A stretch of 53,604 nucleotides of DNA from an uncultured Acidobacteriota bacterium. Its GTDB lineage: Bacteria; Acidobacteriota; Terriglobia; Terriglobales; Acidobacteriaceae. Shown piece after piece: positions 25,819 through 36,152 of the stretch. Location: NCBI GenBank assembly GCA_903851035.1, contig CAINND010000002.1, positions 1 to 53,604 on the forward strand, given 5' to 3'. The notes under the pieces were generated by a model that was given only the letters and a program-made list of their open reading frames with translations, did no database searches and was not told the DNA's origin. Within the stretch, counting starts at the first letter, position 1; the number at the start of each line of letters is the position of its first letter. Position numbers and translations under genes: made by a program.

Positions 25819-26589
25819 TCAGGCGCGGGCGCGCACCGTCAGGCGGACGTAATCGTAGATGTAGGCGCCGTGCTCGGCGAATGCACGCTGCGAGAGCAGA
25901 TGCAGAAACTGCGGGCGCAGATCCTCGGGCAGGCCGGCCATGATGTTGCGCAGGATGACCGTCCCGGCAAAGGCCTCGAAGCGCTCACGACGCTCAAAGC
26001 GGGGAAAAACCTGGTGCACACGCGCCGTGATCTGAGTGAATCCCGCGGCCTGCATGCGAGCTACGGTTGCAGGCTCATCCTCAAAGTGCTGGCCGCCGTG
26101 GGCACCGGAGATGTACTGGCGAAAGGGCGGTTGTTCGGCGATCTCCGCTGCCCAGCCGATGGTTTGTTTCAGGTTGCCCTGGCCGCCGAACTGCGCCACC
26201 AGAAAGCCCGTGGGGCGCAGCGCCGCGTGCAGCGCGCGGAACATGCGGTCATGATCCGGAACCCAATGCAAAACCGCGTTGCTGAAGATGCCATCCACGG
26301 GTTGCGCGAGTTGGAAGCTCTCCAGACTGGCCTGGACGAAGCTGACGCGGGGGTTGCCGGCAAATCGCGCGCGCGTCTGCTGCAACATGGCGGGAGAAAC
26401 GTCGAGGGCGATGACGTGGCCGTTGGGCAGGCGGCGAACGAGCTCTTCGGTGAAGCGTCCGCTGCCGCAACCGGCGTCGAGAATTGTTTCGTCGCCGCGC
26501 AGGGGAACCGTCTCCAGCACGGCGAGGCCCCACTCAAACATGGGATCGCTGAGATCGTCGTAGGCTACGGCGTTCCAGTCCACGGTCAT
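25819..26589 (-). CDS. SAM-dependent methyltransferase (trans-aconitate methyltransferase-like)
   Basis: 256 residues, class I methyltransferase. It has WNAVAYDDLSDPMFEWGLAVL before the SAM site ILDAGCGSGRFTEELVRRLP (motif I), VIALDVSPAMLQQTRARF (motif II) and VDGIFSNAVLHWVPDHDRMF (motif IV/V region). This layout is that of trans-aconitate 2-methyltransferase and related enzymes; the substrate is not certain. ATG at 26589 follows GGAGAGA. Last gene of the long minus-strand run, 64 bases after the cystathionine-type gene. Confidence 0.85.
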   Translation of the reverse strand: MTVDWNAVAYDDLSDPMFEWGLAVLETVPLRGDETILDAGCGSGRFTEELVRRLPNGHVIALDVSPAMLQQTRARFAGNPRVSFVQASLESFQLAQPVDGIFSNAVLHWVPDHDRMFRALHAALRPTGFLVAQFGGQGNLKQTIGWAAEIAEQPPFRQYISGAHGGQHFEDEPATVARMQAAGFTQITARVHQVFPRFERRERFEAFAGTVILRNIMAGLPEDLRPQFLHLLSQRAFAEHGAYIYDYVRLTVRARA

Positions 26590-26653
26590 CGGAATCTCTC
26601 CAGAAAAGAAGTGAGCCAGGCGCGCCCGGCTCACTGCGTCCACAGAAAATAGT

Positions 26654-27808
26654 TTAGATGGCGGCCAGGGCCTGATCGAGATCGGCGAGGATGTCGTCCA
26701 CGTCCTCGATGCCGACGCTGATGCGTACCATGCCATCGGTGAGTCCGATTTTGGCGCGGCCTTCGGCGCCGATGGCGGCGTGCGTCATGCTGGCCGGGTG
26801 AGAGATGAGCGTCTCTACACCGCCGAGCGATTCAGCAAGGGTGCAGATGCGCACGGCCTTGAGCACCTTTGCGGCGTTATCGAGCGAGCCGGTGTCGAAG
26901 GTGATCATGGAGCCGAAGCCGTGCTGCTGTCGTTTGGCAAGCTCGTGCTGCGGGTGGCTGGCGAGCCCGGGATAAAGCACGCTGATGACCTTGGGATGCG
27001 CGGCGAGAAATTCCGCGACGCGTCGACCGTTGAGGTCGTGCTGCTTCATGCGCACGGCCAGCGTTTTTACGCCGCGCAGGATGAGCCACGCCTCAAAGGG
27101 CGAAAGGATGGCTCCGCTGGCCTTTTGGATGAAGGCCAGGGCCTCAGCCTGCTCCTTCGTTTTACAGACGATGACGCCGCCAAGACCGTCACTGTGACCA
27201 TTGAGGAACTTTGTAGTGGAGTGCAGGACCATGTCGGCGCCAAGCTCCAGCGGACGCTGAAAGTAAGGCGACATGAAGGTGTTGTCCACAATGACCTCGG
27301 CTCCGGCGGCGTGCGCCACCTTGGAGACGGCGGCAATGTCGGTAAGGGCCATCAGCGGATTAGTCGGTGTTTCCAGATAAACGTAGCGTGTGTTGGGCTG
27401 CAAGGCGGCCTGGACGTTGGCCGGGTCGCGTGTATCGACGTATGTAAATGTAACGCCGAACTTGGCCATCACCTGGTTGAAGAAGCGCGGCGTGCCGCCG
27501 TAGAGGTTGTCCCCGGCGACTACGTGATCGCCGGCCTTCATCATCTGGCAGAAGGCGGTGACGGCGGCCATGCCGCTGCCAAAGACGCGGGCCGCGATGC
27601 CGCCTTCCAGCGAGGCGAGGTTTTCCTCCAGACGGTCGCGCGTGGGGTTGCTGACGCGGGCGTACTCATAGCCCAGGCGCGGCTTGCCCAGCTCATCCTG
27701 CTGATAGGTGCTGGTGGCGTAGATGGGCACGCCGACCGCTCCGGTCAACGGCTCCGGCTGCTGGCCATCGTGAATCGCGCGAGTGGAAAATCCCTTGTGC
27801 TCTGCCAT
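26654..27808 (-). CDS. metB: cystathionine gamma-synthase/gamma-lyase (PLP-dependent transsulfuration enzyme)
   Basis: 384-residue Cys/Met-metabolism PLP enzyme. N-terminal STRAIHDGQQPEPLTGAVGVPIYATSTY, tyrosine-rich YEYARVSNPTRD, GSGMAAVTAF, VDNTFMSPYFQRPLELGADMVLHSTTKFLNGHSD with the PLP lysine, and the C-terminal ESLGGVETLISHPASMTHA motif. Whether it makes or cleaves cystathionine cannot be told from sequence; the neighbouring cysK suggests sulfur-amino-acid interconversion. 74 bases separate it from cysK on the same strand. Symbol given as the most likely of metB/metC/mccB. Confidence 0.87.
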   Translation of the reverse strand: MAEHKGFSTRAIHDGQQPEPLTGAVGVPIYATSTYQQDELGKPRLGYEYARVSNPTRDRLEENLASLEGGIAARVFGSGMAAVTAFCQMMKAGDHVVAGDNLYGGTPRFFNQVMAKFGVTFTYVDTRDPANVQAALQPNTRYVYLETPTNPLMALTDIAAVSKVAHAAGAEVIVDNTFMSPYFQRPLELGADMVLHSTTKFLNGHSDGLGGVIVCKTKEQAEALAFIQKASGAILSPFEAWLILRGVKTLAVRMKQHDLNGRRVAEFLAAHPKVISVLYPGLASHPQHELAKRQQHGFGSMITFDTGSLDNAAKVLKAVRICTLAESLGGVETLISHPASMTHAAIGAEGRAKIGLTDGMVRISVGIEDVDDILADLDQALAAI

Positions 27809-27882
27809 GTGTACTGCCCTTTCGATGAATCCTGCTGCTGCTTAATGCGCCGCTACTATACGCACGGATTAATTACACGCCG

Positions 27883-28824
27883 TCACGGACGCGGCTTGTA
27901 ATGGAAGATATCCTTGGAGAGATAACGCTCGGCGGAGTCGGGAATGATGGTGACGACGCGCTTGCCCGCACCGAGACGCACGGCCAGGCGGATGGCACCC
28001 ACGACGTTGACGCCGGAGCTGGAGCCGCCGAGGATGCCCTCTTCCACGGCCAGGCGCTTGACCATGGCAAAGGCCTCGGCATCGGTGACGATCGGTGTTT
28101 CGTCGCAGACCGTGGGGTCGAAGGTATCGGGGATAAAGCTGGCGCCGACACCTTCCACATCATGCGTGCCGGGCTTCTGGCCGCTGTACATGGAGTTCTC
28201 CGTATCGGCGATGGCGGCGATGATCTTGGGGTTGCGCGACTTGAGCGCCCTGGCCACGCCGGTGAAGGTTCCCGCGGTGCCTGCGCCGCAGATGAAGGCA
28301 TCGATGCGGCCCTCCATCTGCTCCCAGATTTCGCGTCCCGTTGTCTGCTCGTGAATCCAGGGGTTGCCGGGGTTGGCGAACTGCGCGGCGAACCAGTGGC
28401 GAGGGTTCTTTTCCGTTAGTTCGCGGGCCTGGCGGATGGCCTCTTCCATGCCGAGTTCGGTGGGGGTGCGATGCACGATGGCGCCGAAGCTCTCCATGAG
28501 CATGACTTTCTCTTTGCTGAACTTTTCCGGCACGTAGAAGACGACCTTGTAACCCTTTTGCACGCCGACCAGCGCCAGGCCGACGCCGGTGTTGCCGGCC
28601 GTGGCTTCGACGATTGTGTCGCCGGGATGCAGCAGCCCCTCCTGCTTGGCCTTCTCGATCATGCCGAGGGCGGCGCGGTCCTTGATGCTGAAGCCGGGAT
28701 TGAAGGCCTCCAGCTTGACCCAGATTTCTGCGGCGCCGGGGGGCACCACACGGTTGAGACGAACCATGGGAGTGGAGCCGATCAGCTCCAGCACGTTGTT
28801 GGCTACACGCATCGGGGATTGCAT
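27883..28824 (-). CDS. cysK: cysteine synthase A (O-acetylserine sulfhydrylase)
   Basis: Makes cysteine from O-acetylserine and sulfide with PLP. 313 residues. The PLP lysine is in NPGFSIKDRAALGMIE, the Asn loop in VEATAGNTGVGLALV, the phosphate-binding loop in CGAGTAGTFTGVAR, and GGSSSGVN near the end. Starts at ATG 28824 or the ATG four codons later; neither has an obvious ribosome binding site. Lies upstream of the metB/metC-type gene in a probable sulfur operon. No SAM riboswitch or other leader motif was recognised in the 97-base gap upstream. Confidence 0.94.
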   Translation of the reverse strand: MQSPMRVANNVLELIGSTPMVRLNRVVPPGAAEIWVKLEAFNPGFSIKDRAALGMIEKAKQEGLLHPGDTIVEATAGNTGVGLALVGVQKGYKVVFYVPEKFSKEKVMLMESFGAIVHRTPTELGMEEAIRQARELTEKNPRHWFAAQFANPGNPWIHEQTTGREIWEQMEGRIDAFICGAGTAGTFTGVARALKSRNPKIIAAIADTENSMYSGQKPGTHDVEGVGASFIPDTFDPTVCDETPIVTDAEAFAMVKRLAVEEGILGGSSSGVNVVGAIRLAVRLGAGKRVVTIIPDSAERYLSKDIFHYKPRP

Positions 28825-28921
28825 CTGAGGGAAACCTGCACTCTTTCACAGACTGGATGACCCATCAGCCTACGGCTTTCATGGCAGGCGGTCAACCCCG
28901 GGCAATCAGGCACGGCAGGGT

Positions 28922-30031
28922 TCAGCGCGTGGTGGCCTGTGCTCCGGCATAGTAGCCGCTGCGGGTGCGCACTTGGAGCTTTTTTTGCCCCGGGGCGCGG
29001 GCCACCACCTTGACCTGGTGGAAGCCGTTGGCGGGGCCAGCCTCCGGCGGCTTGTAGCTGATGGTGTACTGGTTGCGGATATCCTTGGCGATCTGCTGCG
29101 AGATTTCCTCGACCTGGCTGAGGTCAGAGGGGAAAAACGCCACGCCGCCGGTCTGGCGAGTAATCTGCTCGAGCGCCTTGCGCGCCTTGTGCTCGCCGGT
29201 GCCGAGGATGGCGATGGCATAGACCGTTGGACCGCCGTTGACGCTGAGCGCGCGCACGGTCTGCTCCAGGTTGTAGCTGCTGATAGTGTCTTCGCCATCG
29301 GTGACGACGAGGATGATGCGCTTTTTGAGATGCGCGGACTGCATCAGGTGGTCGCTGGTGGCGATGAGCGCGTCGTACAGACCGGTACCGCCGCGAGCTT
29401 CAATGTGCTCAAGCGCGCGGGCCAGCAAATCGACGTTGCCGGTGAAGTCCTGATCGAGATAGTACTGGTCGTTGAAGTTGACGACGCAGACTTCGTCCTG
29501 CGGATTGCTGGCCTTGACCAGATTGATGGCGGCCGTGTTGACGCTGGGACGCTTACTGCGCATGCTGCCGGAGTTATCGATGACAATGCCGAGGGCGACG
29601 GGAACATCGTCGCGGCGGAAGGCCGCAATGCGCTGCGACTTGTTGTCTTCAAATACCTGAAAGGCCTCGCGGCCAAGCGTGCTGACCAGGTGGCGATGCT
29701 CGTCCACCACGGTGGCATGCAGAGTGACCTCCTCCACCTCCATGCGTAAGGTGAAGACGCCCTGCGCGTCTTTTTCCGGCTGGTCACTTTTTTGCTGCGT
29801 GGAGGTACTTTGCGGCGCGGGCGCGGGCTGTGCGTTGTAATCAGGTTGCGCCGCAGGCGTTACGCCAGGGGGAGCGTCCGATGGCGGCGGTGGCGGCGTG
29901 AGCGGCGCGGGCTGCTGCGCAAAGGCCGTGGCGCAGGCGAGGAGCAGCATGCCGAGGAGCAGCCGGGCGGCGCGTGCTGGCCGTGGCGCAGGGCGAGTGC
30001 TTTTTGTGCGAGATGGCCAAGCGAAGATCAT
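28922..30031 (-). CDS. VWFA-related Acidobacterial domain protein, secreted
   Basis: 369 residues. Signal peptide or anchor (RLLLGMLLLACATAFA), then a Pro/Gln-rich linker (about 40-95) and a von Willebrand A domain with an intact MIDAS: DNSGSMRSKR (DxSxS), the TGLYDA loop and VTDGEDTIS. The C terminus carries the beta-rich tail typical of the acidobacterial subfamily (YTISYKPPE, RTRSGYYAG). Members are numerous in Acidobacteria and of unknown function; metal-dependent protein binding outside the cytoplasm is the reasonable guess. ATG at 30031 gives a normal signal peptide; the frame is open further upstream. Confidence 0.87.
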   Translation of the reverse strand: MIFAWPSRTKSTRPAPRPARAARLLLGMLLLACATAFAQQPAPLTPPPPPSDAPPGVTPAAQPDYNAQPAPAPQSTSTQQKSDQPEKDAQGVFTLRMEVEEVTLHATVVDEHRHLVSTLGREAFQVFEDNKSQRIAAFRRDDVPVALGIVIDNSGSMRSKRPSVNTAAINLVKASNPQDEVCVVNFNDQYYLDQDFTGNVDLLARALEHIEARGGTGLYDALIATSDHLMQSAHLKKRIILVVTDGEDTISSYNLEQTVRALSVNGGPTVYAIAILGTGEHKARKALEQITRQTGGVAFFPSDLSQVEEISQQIAKDIRNQYTISYKPPEAGPANGFHQVKVVARAPGQKKLQVRTRSGYYAGAQATTR

Positions 30032-30174
30032 CCGGCTCCTGCGGTGCAGTGCAGAGGCGCTGCGAAACACTAATGTACCCGGCGCGGGCGCGGGCGGCAA
30101 CGTTTGCGTACTGCACTCCAGCTTACGGCGCTTATTGGGGATGCGCTGTTTCATGACGGGAATCAAAGGGCGAA

Positions 30175-30597
30175 TCAGGGATTGAGGCGGCGATGCTCCT
30201 TGAGGATGCAGCGGTCCATCACCACGCGGAGTCCGGCGCGGCGGGCTTTTTCGGCGGCGGCCTGGTGCACCACGCCCTCCTGCAACCAGAGCGCGGGCAG
30301 GCCAAGTGCGATGGCCTCATCGACGATTTCCGGCACGGCGTCGGAGCGGCGGAAGACATCGACGAGGTCGATGTCTTCGTGACGGGCGGCCTCGGTGAGC
30401 GTGGGATAACAGCGTTCGCCGAGAGCTTCCTTCAGCGTGGGATTGACGGGAACGATGCGGTATCCAGCGCGCTGCATGTAGGCCGAAACGCCGTGGCTGG
30501 GGCGCGCGGGATCCGCGGAGATGCCGAGGACGGCGATGGTTTTGGCGTGCAGCAGGATGTGGCGAATGTCGTGTGGCAAGCAATGACCTCTGGCCAA
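30175..30597 (-). CDS. CoA-binding domain protein (YccU-like)
   Basis: 140-residue Rossmann-fold protein of the CoA_binding_2 type. KTIAVLGISADPARPSHGVSAYMQRAGYRIVPVNP, then DLVDVFRRSDAVPEIVDEAI and LPALWLQEGV with a conserved cysteine in MDRCILKEHRR. Cofactor binding is known for the family but not the physiological role. The start is uncertain: TTG at 30597 or, better supported by AGAGGT upstream, TTG at 30579 (134 residues). Confidence 0.85.
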   Translation of the reverse strand: MARGHCLPHDIRHILLHAKTIAVLGISADPARPSHGVSAYMQRAGYRIVPVNPTLKEALGERCYPTLTEAARHEDIDLVDVFRRSDAVPEIVDEAIALGLPALWLQEGVVHQAAAEKARRAGLRVVMDRCILKEHRRLNP

Positions 30598-30681
30598 TAA
30601 GATGCGCCGGGCATGAGCGGGGATGCAGCGGTGCGGGCGGCCAGGAGTTTGCCGGCGGTGGATGCGGCCGGGGCGCGCGCC

Positions 30682-31755
30682 TCAGTCCCTTTTGCGTTCC
30701 GTCTTGAGCCGCCACAGGCGCAGGGCGGACTTGCGCACCGTCTCATTCACGTTCTTGTTGACGGCCAGCGAGCGCTGATCCTTGACGAGCAGGTGCTGGA
30801 TGAGCGGAAGAGAAACGTCAATCGGCGTCTTGGGATTGTTGACCAACGTCCGCAGTACGCCATAGTTCTTCATGCACTGGCGCTTGCCGGCAATGGCGCG
30901 GAGCACGCTCTCCTGCACGTTTTTCATGGCGGCAAAGCTCTCCATCTCGGCATCGTTGACCTTGGGCGAATCGAGCACGGCGAGGGAGACGAGCTTGGAG
31001 CGGTCGCGGACGAGCACCATGCGCTCCTCGCGGTTGCCGCGCATGGCCAGCTTGATGCGCTCGCCGACCCGGAGGCGTCCGATGCGCTGGAGCAGCGAGA
31101 GGTGCTCGGCCTCTTCCGGAGTATCGGCCGTGGCGTCACCCTTTTTGACCTTCAGCATCAGCTTGTCGAGAGCGTCATCCTCGCCATGCGTGCTGGCGGT
31201 GAGTTCGAAGGGATGGCCCTCCTCCTGGGCAACCTCCTCGGCGTGGCGGACCAGGTAGTGGGCGGCGGCCTCGTCGGCGTCGCGGCCTTTGGCCGAGGCC
31301 AGAAAGTCATTGAGGCGGGGGCGGGCGGCATCTTCGTTGGCGCTGGCGGAGAGGCGATCCATCAGGCGGCTGGAGCTGCGCATGCGCGCGCTCTGCATCA
31401 TGGCGTCCAGCATGGGCGGCGGCGCCTGGCGGGCACAGGATTCGATCTCCGCCATGGGCAGCGATGGGTTTTCACAGAGGGTGACGACCAGCGACGGGCG
31501 CGCCGCGGGATGATGCAGCAGATGGCGCAGGATGTGCAGCGGCGTGGCGGGATCGGCGGCGACCGAGCAGATGGTTGGTTCGTCGATACGGGCCAGGGTC
31601 TGGGCGGCGGCGGCGGCATATTCAGCGATACCGCAGAGGTGGACGAGGATTTCAACGGCCTCCGCTGGAGGCACGGCGAGGTCGCCACCGGCGGCGCGTC
31701 GAATCATCGAGGGCGGTGCGTCGCCGCGCAGAATCATGTCGGCGAGGCGATCCAT
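30682..31755 (-). CDS. HEAT-like repeat protein of unknown function
   Basis: 357 residues, all-helical. The N-terminal half has irregular helical repeats (VSIL-type units such as ADPATPLHILRHLLHHPAARP and CENPSLPMAEIESCA); a charged linker follows (about 190-225). The C-terminal third shows regular units (MRGNREERMVLVRDRSKLVS, VLDSPKVNDAEMESFAAMKN, LVNNPKTPIDVSLPLIQHLL). Such 'N-P-x-x-P/LV' arrays are seen in uncharacterised proteins of Acidobacteria and Deltaproteobacteria. Its ATG overlaps the stop of the SpoT-type hydrolase gene by one base (TAATG), so the two are coupled and may work together. Confidence 0.65.
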   Translation of the reverse strand: MDRLADMILRGDAPPSMIRRAAGGDLAVPPAEAVEILVHLCGIAEYAAAAAQTLARIDEPTICSVAADPATPLHILRHLLHHPAARPSLVVTLCENPSLPMAEIESCARQAPPPMLDAMMQSARMRSSSRLMDRLSASANEDAARPRLNDFLASAKGRDADEAAAHYLVRHAEEVAQEEGHPFELTASTHGEDDALDKLMLKVKKGDATADTPEEAEHLSLLQRIGRLRVGERIKLAMRGNREERMVLVRDRSKLVSLAVLDSPKVNDAEMESFAAMKNVQESVLRAIAGKRQCMKNYGVLRTLVNNPKTPIDVSLPLIQHLLVKDQRSLAVNKNVNETVRKSALRLWRLKTERKRD

Positions 31756-32360
31756 TATGGCAAGTCCTTCATGCGGCGCACGCAGCGGGCCAGCTCATCG
31801 TAGAGGATGGGCGAAAGCTGGCGGTCAAAGACCTCCAGCAGCGACTGGTAGTACCACAGGGTGCGCTCGCGGCTGACGCTGAAGCGCTCCCACAGGGCGG
31901 AGCCGATGCGGCGATGGTCGGCCAGGATGGAGCGCGAGTTGTAAACCTTGTCGGCCAGCATGATGAGCTGGGCCTCGCGGTCTGCCATGGGGATGGCCGC
32001 CAGGTGATGGTGCTTGCGCTCCTCCCATGCGGGCTTGGGCTTGACCAGCGTGTCGCTGGCCTGGCGCACCCAGCGGGCCACGTCCTCACCAAAGGCTCGG
32101 CGAATGCCACTGAGCGTCTCTTCCCCGCCCTGATCCTCAGCGGCGTCGTGCAGCAGGGCGGCGATGGCAACGTCCTCGGCGGCGCCTTCTTCCAGCACCA
32201 GCGAGGCCACGCCGAGCAGGTGCGCCACATAGGGCACGCCGCTGGCCTTGCGGAGCTGCCGGCCGTGCAGGCGGCAAGTCAGTTCGAGCGCCTGCTCAAA
32301 GCGCTCGCCGAGCGGCGCAGAGGACTGCGATAGCGGACTGCCGTCGTAGCTCAGCGGCAT
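31755..32360 (-). CDS. HD-domain (p)ppGpp hydrolase-like protein (MESH1/SpoT-type)
   Basis: 201 residues, a free-standing HD domain. Metal-site residues are visible: His47 (PYVAHLLGV), His71-Asp72 (ALLHDAAED) and the later Asp in LIMLADKVYNSRS; RKASGVPY is the segment that binds the guanine nucleotide in SpoT-like enzymes. No synthetase, TGS or ACT domain is present, so it would be a small alarmone hydrolase or a hydrolase of a related nucleotide. ATG at 32360 begins the plausible protein; the open frame upstream overlaps prfB. Coupled to the downstream HEAT-like gene. Confidence 0.75.
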   Translation of the reverse strand: MPLSYDGSPLSQSSAPLGERFEQALELTCRLHGRQLRKASGVPYVAHLLGVASLVLEEGAAEDVAIAALLHDAAEDQGGEETLSGIRRAFGEDVARWVRQASDTLVKPKPAWEERKHHHLAAIPMADREAQLIMLADKVYNSRSILADHRRIGSALWERFSVSRERTLWYYQSLLEVFDRQLSPILYDELARCVRRMKDLP

Positions 32361-32421
32361 GGGCTGCCTCCCTACAAGAAAGGATAAGGCCATTGCTGCA
32401 ATCTGACTACTGTTTGTGCGC

Positions 32422-33529
<1,108 letters not shown>

Positions 33530-33592
33530 GGTGAGTCCTTTGCGGTAAAACCTGAGAAACGAAAAGCTTATTGTCTTTAACCCTTTAAAAAA

Positions 33593-35236
33593 CTATACGG
33601 GCACGGGCTGCGTAATGTGGTCGGCGGCGCGATCACGCCACAGCAATCCTGTGATTGCAATTATGGCACAGAGCAGGGGGAACCAATCGCCATAGCTGGT
33701 GTAGATAGTCTGGTCGCTCTCCAGTCCGTAGGGGGCGTCAAGGGAGAGGCGCTGGTTGCGCGGCACACTGGCCACCACGCGGCCCAGGGGGTCGATGCTG
33801 GCGGTGATGCCGGTGTTGGTGGAGCGCAGCAGCCAGCGATGGTTTTCCACGGCACGCATGCGCGCCATGTTCAGATGCTGCCAGGCGGCTCCGCTCTCTC
33901 CATACCAGCCGTCGTTGCTGATGTTAATGAAGACCTCGGCGCCGTGCGCGGCGAACTGGCGAACCTCGTGGGGAAAGACGCTCTCATAGCAGATGAAGAC
34001 GCCGTAGCGGTGCGCGCCAATGTCGAGGGGCTGGCGCTCGCGTCCGCCGCTGGTGAAGACGCCGACCTCATGCGTCAAAGCCTTGGCGAAGCCGAAGGCC
34101 CAACTGAAGGGCACGTACTCTCCCCAGGGGACGAGGTGAACCTTGTCGTAGCGCTGTGTGGCCACGCCCGAGGGGGTCACCAGCACGGCGGAGTTGAAGA
34201 TGAGCTGCTCTTCACCCGGATGCGCGGGGTTTTGCAGCGCCGTGGCTCCGGCCAGCAGCCACGAGTTCTGCTGGCGCGCCAGATCGCGCGTGGTGGAGAC
34301 GAAGACACGGTCACCGGCGACAAAGGGCGCGGGCGACTCCGGCCAGACGATGAGCGATGCCAACGAGGGGTCATGTCCGGCCTGCGAAGTCGATCCCGGC
34401 GGCGGAGCCGATGACATCGGCGCGTGGCTGATGGCCGCCAGCTCCGAGGCCAGCTTGCGGTATTCCTCGTAGCTCCACTCGCGCACGATGGGGACGTTCT
34501 GCTGCACCAGCGTGGCATGGCCCTCGGCGGAGGCAGGCTCAAAGCGAACCAGCGCGGTGGATTGCAAGGCGATGGCGGCGGTGAGAGCGGCCGTAATCAG
34601 CGGACGGCGCTGGCGCACAGGCATGAGCGCGGCGGCGGCAAAAACCGTGTTGACCACCGCAATCTCAAAGCTGATGCCGTAGACGCCGGTGACACTCGCC
34701 AATCTGGCCAGCGGGAGATTATCAATCTGCGTGTAGCCCAGCAGGTCCCAGGGGAAGCTGACCAGGTAGGCGCGGAGGAGTTCCACGGCGACCCAGAGGA
34801 ATGGCGCCAGCAGCAGGGCACGGCGCGGGCTGCTGCCGTGGCGCGCGGCCAGGGCAATCAGCACTCCAAAGAGGGCGTGGTGCAGGCCGATGTAGAGCGA
34901 GAAGAGCACGAGGAGCAGCAGGCTGATGGACTTGGGCAATCCGCCAAAAAGGTGCATGACGGGATAGACCCAGTAGCAACTGCCCAGGTAAAAAATGGTG
35001 CCGCTCAGCCATCCCAGCCAAAAGCCCTGCCACACGCGCGCGGGAGCCAGCGGCGAGTGCGAGTCGGCGTGCAGGAGTTCCGCGGCGTCGGCGCGGCGGG
35101 CGCGCAGCAGGGCCACCAGCAGCGGCGCCAGTGCCACCCAGCAGAGCCACACCAGATTGGGCCGGGGAAAGATGAGCACCTGCAACAACCCGCTAAGGGC
35201 CGCCAGCAGCCATGCGCTCTTGCAAATGGACTTCAC
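33593..35236 (-). CDS. lnt: apolipoprotein N-acyltransferase
   Basis: Last step of lipoprotein maturation in the inner membrane: N-acylation of the lipoprotein cysteine. Six to seven membrane helices in residues 8-230, then a nitrilase-fold periplasmic domain with the triad Glu300 (VWPESP), Lys365 (YDKVHLVPWGEYVPF) and Cys416 (FICYESVFP), and a final helix near 525-540. 547 residues, near the family's usual 510. Starts at ATG 35236, 10 bases after the RibD-like gene, so probably co-transcribed with it. Presence implies a diderm envelope. Confidence 0.95.
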   Translation of the reverse strand: MKSICKSAWLLAALSGLLQVLIFPRPNLVWLCWVALAPLLVALLRARRADAAELLHADSHSPLAPARVWQGFWLGWLSGTIFYLGSCYWVYPVMHLFGGLPKSISLLLLVLFSLYIGLHHALFGVLIALAARHGSSPRRALLLAPFLWVAVELLRAYLVSFPWDLLGYTQIDNLPLARLASVTGVYGISFEIAVVNTVFAAAALMPVRQRRPLITAALTAAIALQSTALVRFEPASAEGHATLVQQNVPIVREWSYEEYRKLASELAAISHAPMSSAPPPGSTSQAGHDPSLASLIVWPESPAPFVAGDRVFVSTTRDLARQQNSWLLAGATALQNPAHPGEEQLIFNSAVLVTPSGVATQRYDKVHLVPWGEYVPFSWAFGFAKALTHEVGVFTSGGRERQPLDIGAHRYGVFICYESVFPHEVRQFAAHGAEVFINISNDGWYGESGAAWQHLNMARMRAVENHRWLLRSTNTGITASIDPLGRVVASVPRNQRLSLDAPYGLESDQTIYTSYGDWFPLLCAIIAITGLLWRDRAADHITQPVPV

Positions 35237-35245
35237 CAGACGAGT

Positions 35246-36112
35246 CTAACAAATGCCGTCGCGCAGGCGGCGGTAACGGTGGAACTGATAGTCCTCCAGC
35301 TTGCGGCAGCTAAGCCAGTGCCAGCGGATGGCCTCATCGCGACGGAGGCCGACCTCCGGCAGCATGGTGGGGCGCAGGCCCTGTGGGATGCGCTGCCCGG
35401 CCTCGATGGGCGCCACGGTGACGAACTTTTCATCCATCAGCCCGGCCAGCAAAAGCTGGGAGTAGAGCGAGGGTCCACCTTCGTAGAGTAGATAGTTAAT
35501 CCCGTAGCGATTGTGGAGCACGCTCATGGCCACGTGCAGGTCCACACCGTCGCCGGATGGGTCCACGCCGAGGATGTCCACCTTGGGGTTGCGCTCACGC
35601 TGATGCGCCAGCAGGCGCGCGCCCTCGTGGGTAGTCAGGATGGTCACATCCACGGCGTTGTCATCAGAGTCAGGGGTATCAAAAATGGCGAAGTCGCTCA
35701 TCTGGAAGTCGCCGCGGGCGCTGACCAGAATGTTGCGCTCGCGGCGCGGACGAAGGCGCTGGCGCAACTGCTGCATGGCGGGGTCGACGATGCGGAAGAC
35801 GGGGCCGCGCGGACGCGGACGGCCGAGGCGCGTCTCCTCGCGCAGGGTGTTCATGCCCACCATGACGGCATCGGCGTGGGCGCGCAGCAGGTCCATCAGC
35901 CAGCGGTCTTCGGCCAGGCGGGCAATGTCTCCGCCTCCGGATTCGTCGCCCAGCAGGCTGACCAGTCCGTCCATGGTGACGGCGAAGTTGGAGAATATCC
36001 ATGGGCGCGAGCCGCGGCAGGGTGGAAAACCCAGCTTGCCGTAGCGCGCCATCTCCGGCTCCAGCAGGGCGGAGCGTTCACCGTGATCGAAGAGTACCTG
36101 GAAGTCGCGCAT
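35246..36112 (-). CDS. RibD C-terminal / dihydrofolate reductase-like protein
   Basis: 288 residues. The RibD_C domain is recognisable: RPWIFSNFAVTMDGLVSL, AHADAVMVGMNTLREETRLG, NILVSARGDF and NYLLYEGGPSLYSQLLLAGLMDEKFVTVAP. No deaminase domain is present, so this is a free-standing pyrimidine reductase-like NADPH enzyme; riboflavin synthesis is possible, but many stand-alone members have no known role. A roughly 35-residue N-terminal part (FDHGERSALLEPEMARYGKLGFPP) is not typical of RibD. Placed between lpxD (40-base gap) and lnt (10-base gap). Confidence 0.8.
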   Translation of the reverse strand: MRDFQVLFDHGERSALLEPEMARYGKLGFPPCRGSRPWIFSNFAVTMDGLVSLLGDESGGGDIARLAEDRWLMDLLRAHADAVMVGMNTLREETRLGRPRPRGPVFRIVDPAMQQLRQRLRPRRERNILVSARGDFQMSDFAIFDTPDSDDNAVDVTILTTHEGARLLAHQRERNPKVDILGVDPSGDGVDLHVAMSVLHNRYGINYLLYEGGPSLYSQLLLAGLMDEKFVTVAPIEAGQRIPQGLRPTMLPEVGLRRDEAIRWHWLSCRKLEDYQFHRYRRLRDGIC

Positions 36113-36152
36113 CGCGTTCCCACTTCCCTTATTCGCTACTTACTGCCCCGGC

